Origin: Desulfomonile sp.
Lineage (GTDB): Bacteria; Desulfobacterota; Desulfomonilia; Desulfomonilales; Desulfomonilaceae
Direction of reading: 5' to 3'
Assembly (NCBI GenBank): GCA_020216785.1
Contig: JAIWNO010000166.1
Span: 1 to 10,000 of the forward strand
Length of the DNA: 10,000 nucleotides
This document shows positions 6,724 to 10,000 of the stretch, piece by piece. The position numbers and the translations under genes are program-made. The notes beneath the pieces were generated by a model. That model saw only the letters and a list, made by a program, of their open reading frames with translations. It did not search any database and was not told the origin of the DNA. The first letter of the stretch is position 1. Each line of letters opens with the position of its first letter.

Positions 6724-6752
6724 GTAGGGGCGGGTCTGAGACCCGCCCCTAC
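6724..6752. repeat. GC-rich perfect inverted repeat (REP/MITE-like)
   Basis: GTAGGGGCGGGTCT (6724-6737) is mirrored exactly by its reverse complement (6739-6752) around one G. This gives 14-bp arms, or about 12 bp with a 5-base loop. Palindromes with GTAGGGGC and GCCCCTAC ends are, from general experience, frequent intergenic repeats in uncultivated bacteria. It lies about 40 bases before the point where the glycosyltransferase remnant becomes recognisable. No T-run follows. Copy number in this genome cannot be seen from one window. Confidence 0.65.
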
Positions 6753-6792
6753 TGTACCATCTTGTTCGGCGTCGCTTCGGCGCATTGGCAGC

Positions 6793-7080
6793 TTGATGGC
6801 GATGGGCGGCTTTCACGGGCTGGATCCCATTCTGACACCGGAGAAACTAGCTGGGATGGTCAAATCGAAAGAGGTTCGCTTCGTGATGCAAGGCGATTTG
6901 CCGATCATCAGCCGAAGGCTTGGCACGGAAGCCGCGGGAAAACCTATTGCGGACTGGGTGCAGTCAAACGGGAAGCTCATTGATCCGAGTTTACGGCGTT
7001 CATACGGTGATGGAGCGCACCGTTTTCAGCTCTATGATCTCCGGCCAGATGTTGCACTCAATTCCGCACCGCCTCAATGA
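6793..7080 (+). pseudogene. C-terminal remnant of a GT39/ArnT-like membrane glycosyltransferase
   Basis: This 95-residue frame starts abruptly without a ribosome binding site (first codon TTG, then ATG at 6796). It resembles the soluble C-terminal tail of dolichyl-phosphate-mannose/ArnT-type glycosyltransferases. It has G5-G-F-H-G-L-D-P-I-L-T with P16-E-K-L, then V28-R-F-V, then I52-A-D-W-V-Q-S-N-G-K-L-I-D-P-S-L, and finally Q79-L-Y-D-L. In intact members this tail follows 10-13 membrane segments and a catalytic Asp in the first loop. None of that is present here, and no hydrophobic segment lies upstream. It is therefore inferred to be a dead fragment left by a deletion or rearrangement. The upstream edge lies close to the palindrome at 6724-6752. 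The assignment is from memory of the family and has not been tested by a search. Confidence 0.5.
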
Positions 7081-7111
7081 CTCTTCGCATTCGGACCAGT
7101 GCTGCAGGAGC

Positions 7112-7130
7112 GGCCGGCGACGCGCCGGCC
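7112..7130. repeat. GC-only inverted repeat GGCCGGCG-ACG-CGCCGGCC
   Basis: Perfect 8-bp arms composed only of G and C surround a 3-base loop. A weaker 5-bp pair (7133-7137 with 7143-7147) follows immediately. No T-tract is present, and no gene ends close enough on either strand to make it an obvious terminator. It is grouped with the neighbouring palindromes as an intergenic repeat. Confidence 0.5.
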
Positions 7131-7388
7131 CTTACCATAAGAAATGGTGGGACGGGCCTTCGTGCCCCCGCGTGACGCCCCTGGAAGCAAACTTTACGAA
7201 CGCGTCAGCAACGCTGGCCACGTAACCAATCCGTTTTCAAGCTAGTACATTGGTCAACCTTGCACACAGCCAACGTCGGTAGTCTCCTTCGCTCTATGCC
7301 GCAAACGGAAACATCCCTCCGGAGCCAGCCGACCCGGCAGGAAGCATTGTACTTGCTTAAACGCGCATTGGCATTAGCGGTGTCCTTT

Positions 7389-7414
7389 GCAGCGCCCCGT
7401 ACCGGGGCACCTGC
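7389..7414. repeat. Hairpin downstream of the 69-aa gene
   Basis: GCAG (7389-7392) pairs with CTGC (7411-7414), and GCCCCG (7394-7399) pairs with CGGGGC (7403-7408) around TAC, with a small internal loop. On the minus strand it lies about 40 bases after the stop of the 69-aa gene. It could act as that transcript's terminator, although no U-tract follows. It may equally be another member of the palindrome cluster. Confidence 0.45.
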
Positions 7415-7453
7415 CCGACGAGCGTTGTATCGCCGTCGAAAATGCGACAATTA

Positions 7454-7663
7454 TCAGCTCGATCCCGGAACCTCGATGCCTTCACCGACGCCGAAGAATT
7501 GGAGCATGAAGAGCCGCTCCTGGACATCTTGATCCTCGTCGTACATGTCGAATAGCATCCCGGGGTAATAGTCCACACACACGCCTTCTTCAATATCTTC
7601 CACGGTAGCGCCGGTCAGTTCCACCAGCTCGCTTACCGGCATTGTTTCCGCAAAGGTGACCAT
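7454..7663 (-). CDS. Extremely acidic 69-aa protein, unrecognised
   Basis: I do not recognise this family. The protein carries 16 Asp/Glu and a single basic residue (R50), with no Lys or His, so its isoelectric point must be very low. Residues 10-26 (V-S-E-L-V-E-L-T-G-A-T-V-E-D-I-E-E) have the rhythm of a short helix-turn-helix or IF2-N-like helical pair, but the acidity argues against nucleic-acid binding. The middle is aromatic and acidic (Y32, Y33, F38, Y41), and F52, F56 and F57 follow. It lacks a signal peptide and membrane segment. The ATG at 7663 follows GGAGG by 8 bases; an in-frame ATG at 7696 has no such site. It lies 107 bp downstream of the RND permease on the same strand and could be cotranscribed with it. 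The good ribosome binding site and sensible composition suggest a real gene. Confidence 0.65.
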   Translation of the reverse strand: MVTFAETMPVSELVELTGATVEDIEEGVCVDYYPGMLFDMYDEDQDVQERLFMLQFFGVGEGIEVPGSS

Positions 7664-7671
7664 GGTATTGA

Positions 7672-7676
7672 CCTCC
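7672..7676 (-). promoter_or_regulatory. Ribosome binding site that fixes the 69-aa protein start
   Basis: GGAGG (inside GGGAGGT) on the minus strand is 8 bases before the ATG at 7663. This favours the 69-residue product over an 80-residue one from 7696. Confidence 0.65.
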
Positions 7677-7721
7677 CTGTGTCTGAAGGCAATCACATCT
7701 CTACCATCAATTCAGATGCGT

Positions 7722-7739
7722 GATTCTCCAGGGAGATTC
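7722..7739. other. Small imperfect hairpin between the RND gene and the 69-aa gene
   Basis: GATTCTCC and GGAGATTC pair with one T-T mismatch around a 2-base loop, 32 bases after the RND stop codon. There is no U-tract. At best it is a weak terminator or processing site separating the two genes. Confidence 0.25.
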
Positions 7740-7770
7740 AGGAAAAGGCTGTTTGGTCGTTGGCGGGAAA

Positions 7771-10000
7771 CTATACCTTTTGGCCACGCAGCGCACTCGA
7801 CAGTTTTTGCATGAGCACGTACAGCACTGGCGTGAAGAAGATCCCCAGCAGGGTGACGCCGAGCATCCCGCCGCAGACCGCGGTGCCGACAGCCTGGCGG
7901 CTCACCGCGCCCGCGCCTGTAGCGACCACCAGTGGAAGCACTCCGAAGATAAACGCGAACGATGTCATGAGGATCGGCCGGAACCGCAACCGCGAGCCTT
8001 CCACCGCGGCTTCGAGCACATCCCTACCCTTCGCCCGCATGTCGCGGGCGAACTCCACGATGAGAATCGCGTTCTTAGCCGAAAGACCCACGAGGAGCAC
8101 GAGTCCGACCTGCGTGTAGATGTTATTATCAAGCTGACGGGACATGAGCGCCACCACTGCGCCGAGTACTGCCATCGGCACCACAAGGATCACTGCGAAC
8201 GGATCGGCCCAGCTCTCGTACTGCGCGGCGAGTATCAGCAAGACCACCACGATCGCCAATCCAAACACAAACGCTGCCTGCGCGGGCCCGGCCTTTTTCT
8301 CCTGATACGCCATGCTGGTCCATTCGTACCCCATACCTGTGGGAAGTTTCGCGGCGGCAAGCTGCTCCATGATTTCAAGCGCCTGTCCTGAACTGAAGCC
8401 CGGCGCGGGCATTCCGGAAATCTTTGCGGTCGGGTAGAGGTTATACCGGTCCACGCGAACGGGGCCGAGCCTCTCCTGTATCTTCATGAGCGTGCCCAGC
8501 GGTACCATCTTGCCTTCCGTATTACGCACTTGGAGGCGCTTGATGTCCTCGGTCTTGGTTCTGAACGCGCTGTCCGCCTGGACTTTGACCTGCCAGGTGC
8601 GACCGAATTTGTTGAAGTCGTTGACGTATGCGGATCCAAGATATGCCTGCATCGCATCGAAAACATTTTGCAGCGGAACGCCCACAGTGAAGGTCTTGTC
8701 TCTATCCACGTCGGCATAGATGATCGGCACACTCGCGCGGAAAGTCTCAAAAACCCGAGTGAGGCCGGGCTGTTTGTTCGCCGCATACGCGAGCTCGCCT
8801 GCCGCGTGCTCGAGTACATTCAGTCCTAGATTGCCTTTATCCAGCACTTGCATCTCAAACCCACCACCTGAACCGAGCCCCGGAATCGCCGGCATGGAAA
8901 ACGGCAATACGATTCCCTCAAGTATTTCTTCGAACTTGGCGGCCAACTCCGCAGTAATCGCGTCTTTGGAACGGCCGTGGGCCAGGCGCTCATCCCACGG
9001 AGTGAGCGGCAGAAAAACAGACGCCAGGTTCGGGGCTGCCCCGTCAATGAGCGAATAGCCGCCTAGGCCACACGCTGTTTTTACTCCTTCCGCTTGGCGC
9101 CCGATTTCGATCACGCGGTCCATCGTGGCCTGGGTGCGCTCCAGAGACGCCCCGTCCGGCATCTGGATGTTCACCACGATCAGACCGTCGTCCTCGAGCG
9201 GAACAAAGCCGGTGGGAAGGCTGACAAACCCGAAAAACGTCAGTGTGACAATACCCACAAACACAACCAGCACAACTGCGACCCGCCGCACCAGTAGCCC
9301 GACGAAGCGCGAATAACCGTTCGTGATCCGCTCAAAAAAACTGTTAAAACCCCGGAAGAATACGTTCTTCGATCCATGGTGCGGTTTCAAAAGCACAGCG
9401 CAGAGTGCGGGGCTGAGGGTGAGGGCGTTGATTGCGCTGAAGAGCGTGGTTACCGCGATGGTCACCGAAAACTGACGGTACAGCTCGCCGCTGATGCCGG
9501 GCAGGAACGATGCAGGCAGAAACACGGACATAAGCACCAGCGTGATGCCGACGATGGGCCCGGTAACCTCTTCCATCGCACGGACCGCGGCCTCCTTACC
9601 GCTGAGGCCGAACTCCGTCATGTTCCGTTCCACGTTTTCCACTACGACGATGGCGTCGTCGACCACAATCCCTATAGCCAACACCAGCCCAAACAGCGTG
9701 ATCATGTTGATTGAAAAGCCCATAAGCGCCATCACCGAGAATGTTCCTACGATGGCCACCGGGATCGTAATAATGGGGATCAGAGTCGCGCGCCAGTTTT
9801 GCAGGAAGATGAAGACGACGATCACAACGAGGAGAAACGCTTCGAGGAGGGTTTTCTGCACTTCGTGCACCGAGGCGCGGACAAAATCGGAGATTTCGTA
9901 CACCATTTTGTAATCAAGTCCGGGCGGAAAATCCTTTTTCAGCCGGGTCATAGTCGCCTTGACCTGATCCGCCACGTCGAGAGCATTCGAGCCGGGCGAC
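7771..10000 (-). CDS. HAE1-type RND multidrug efflux permease (AcrB/MexF-like), 5' end outside the window
   Basis: At least 742 residues are visible. The frame runs off the right edge, and the GTG at 9975 is internal, since recognisable family sequence (S-P-G-S-N-A-L-D) lies before it. By comparison with AcrB (about 1050 residues) roughly the first 290 are missing. These inner-membrane trimers use the proton gradient to drive substrates through a periplasmic adaptor into an outer-membrane channel. Diagnostic features are the proton-relay aspartate pair in V-V-D-D-A-I-V-V-V-E-N-V-E (codons 9660-9655), the matching lysine in L-S-A-K-N-A-I-L-I-V-E-F (codon 8074-8076), and the porter-domain motif F-L-P-L-T-P-W-D-E-R (near 9010). 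The periplasmic stretch F-G-R-T-W-Q-V-K-V-Q-A-D (near 8600) is also typical. Blocks of hydrophobic segments on either side of the second periplasmic loop fit transmembrane helices 2-12. The adaptor and channel genes are not in view. The key residues are intact, so it looks functional. Substrates cannot be predicted. Confidence 0.97.
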   Translation of the reverse strand, partial: SPGSNALDVADQVKATMTRLKKDFPPGLDYKMVYEISDFVRASVHEVQKTLLEAFLLVVIVVFIFLQNWRATLIPIITIPVAIVGTFSVMALMGFSINMITLFGLVLAIGIVVDDAIVVVENVERNMTEFGLSGKEAAVRAMEEVTGPIVGITLVLMSVFLPASFLPGISGELYRQFSVTIAVTTLFSAINALTLSPALCAVLLKPHHGSKNVFFRGFNSFFERITNGYSRFVGLLVRRVAVVLVVFVGIVTLTFFGFVSLPTGFVPLEDDGLIVVNIQMPDGASLERTQATMDRVIEIGRQAEGVKTACGLGGYSLIDGAAPNLASVFLPLTPWDERLAHGRSKDAITAELAAKFEEILEGIVLPFSMPAIPGLGSGGGFEMQVLDKGNLGLNVLEHAAGELAYAANKQPGLTRVFETFRASVPIIYADVDRDKTFTVGVPLQNVFDAMQAYLGSAYVNDFNKFGRTWQVKVQADSAFRTKTEDIKRLQVRNTEGKMVPLGTLMKIQERLGPVRVDRYNLYPTAKISGMPAPGFSSGQALEIMEQLAAAKLPTGMGYEWTSMAYQEKKAGPAQAAFVFGLAIVVVLLILAAQYESWADPFAVILVVPMAVLGAVVALMSRQLDNNIYTQVGLVLLVGLSAKNAILIVEFARDMRAKGRDVLEAAVEGSRLRFRPILMTSFAFIFGVLPLVVATGAGAVSRQAVGTAVCGGMLGVTLLGIFFTPVLYVLMQKLSSALRGQKV

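Larger units (their letters stand above)
7081..7453. other. 373-bp region without a recognisable gene
   Basis: No frame here has a believable product on either strand. An 81-codon minus frame at 7205-7450 is Arg/Cys-rich and lacks a ribosome binding site, so it is not called. The visible structure is palindromic: hairpins at 7112-7130 and 7389-7414, plus a weak ACCAT-AAGAA-ATGGT pair (7133-7147). A GC-rich imperfect repeat lies near 7151-7173. No tRNA- or rRNA-like sequence is evident. Confidence 0.5.

Noticed and set aside
7205..7450. An 81-codon minus frame upstream of the palindrome at 7389
   Set aside because: It is Arg- and Cys-rich, lacks a ribosome binding site, and contains the hairpin at 7389-7414. 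It is probably noncoding.
6528..7453. CRISPR array or tRNA gene in the gene-poor stretch
   Set aside because: The inverted repeats all differ in sequence and spacing, with no regular direct repeats. No cloverleaf-like arrangement or tRNA T-loop consensus was seen.
7720..8391. A 223-codon plus frame at the end of the RND gene
   Set aside because: It is His-, Arg- and Glu-rich low-complexity translation of the antisense of transmembrane segments. The RND frame is certain here.

Overview
The window looks like a chromosomal segment of a Gram-negative, anaerobic or facultatively anaerobic bacterium of moderately high GC content. The Gram-negative reading rests on an RND-type efflux permease, which works with an outer-membrane channel. 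The anaerobic reading rests on a giant Fe-S fusion protein of the 2-hydroxyacyl-CoA dehydratase/activase class, a family concentrated in anaerobes. The GC-rich palindromes between genes resemble those of many uncultivated lineages, but nothing here fixes the phylum.

Layout, left to right. Positions 1-80 may hold the last codons of an unrecognised plus-strand gene. A plausible promoter (112-141) and a good ribosome binding site then lead into a small Glu-rich helical protein (187-477, 96 aa) built on a degenerate 35-residue repeat. Next come two minus-strand genes only 42 bp apart, read from right to left: the giant activase fusion (5271-982, 1429 aa) and a YraN/UPF0102 nuclease-fold protein (939-526). 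They probably form one operon. The intergenic stretch 5272-5480 is divergent. It serves this operon on the minus strand and, through a TATAAT box, a long isochorismatase/nicotinamidase-type cysteine hydrolase on the plus strand (5481-6527).

From 6528 to 7453 there is no intact gene that I can support. This stretch holds four strong palindromes (6540-6575, 6724-6752, 7112-7130, 7389-7414) and a decayed C-terminal piece of what looks like a membrane glycosyltransferase of the GT39/ArnT class (6793-7080). It looks like a decay zone or a landing site for small palindromic elements.

The right end is a minus-strand pair: an AcrB/MexF-type HAE1 RND permease, cut by the window's right edge (7771 to beyond 10000), followed 107 bp downstream by an unrecognised, extremely acidic 69-aa protein (7454-7663).

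How the parts may work together: the activase fusion has the parts for an ATP-driven, low-potential electron transfer device, with activator and acceptor modules in one chain. The hydrolase would feed NAD salvage if it is a true nicotinamidase. The RND pump exports drugs or other small molecules. No direct functional link between these modules is visible. The most unusual points are the asymmetric decay of the fusion protein's first ATPase half, the palindrome cluster around the gene remnant, and the two small unrecognised proteins.
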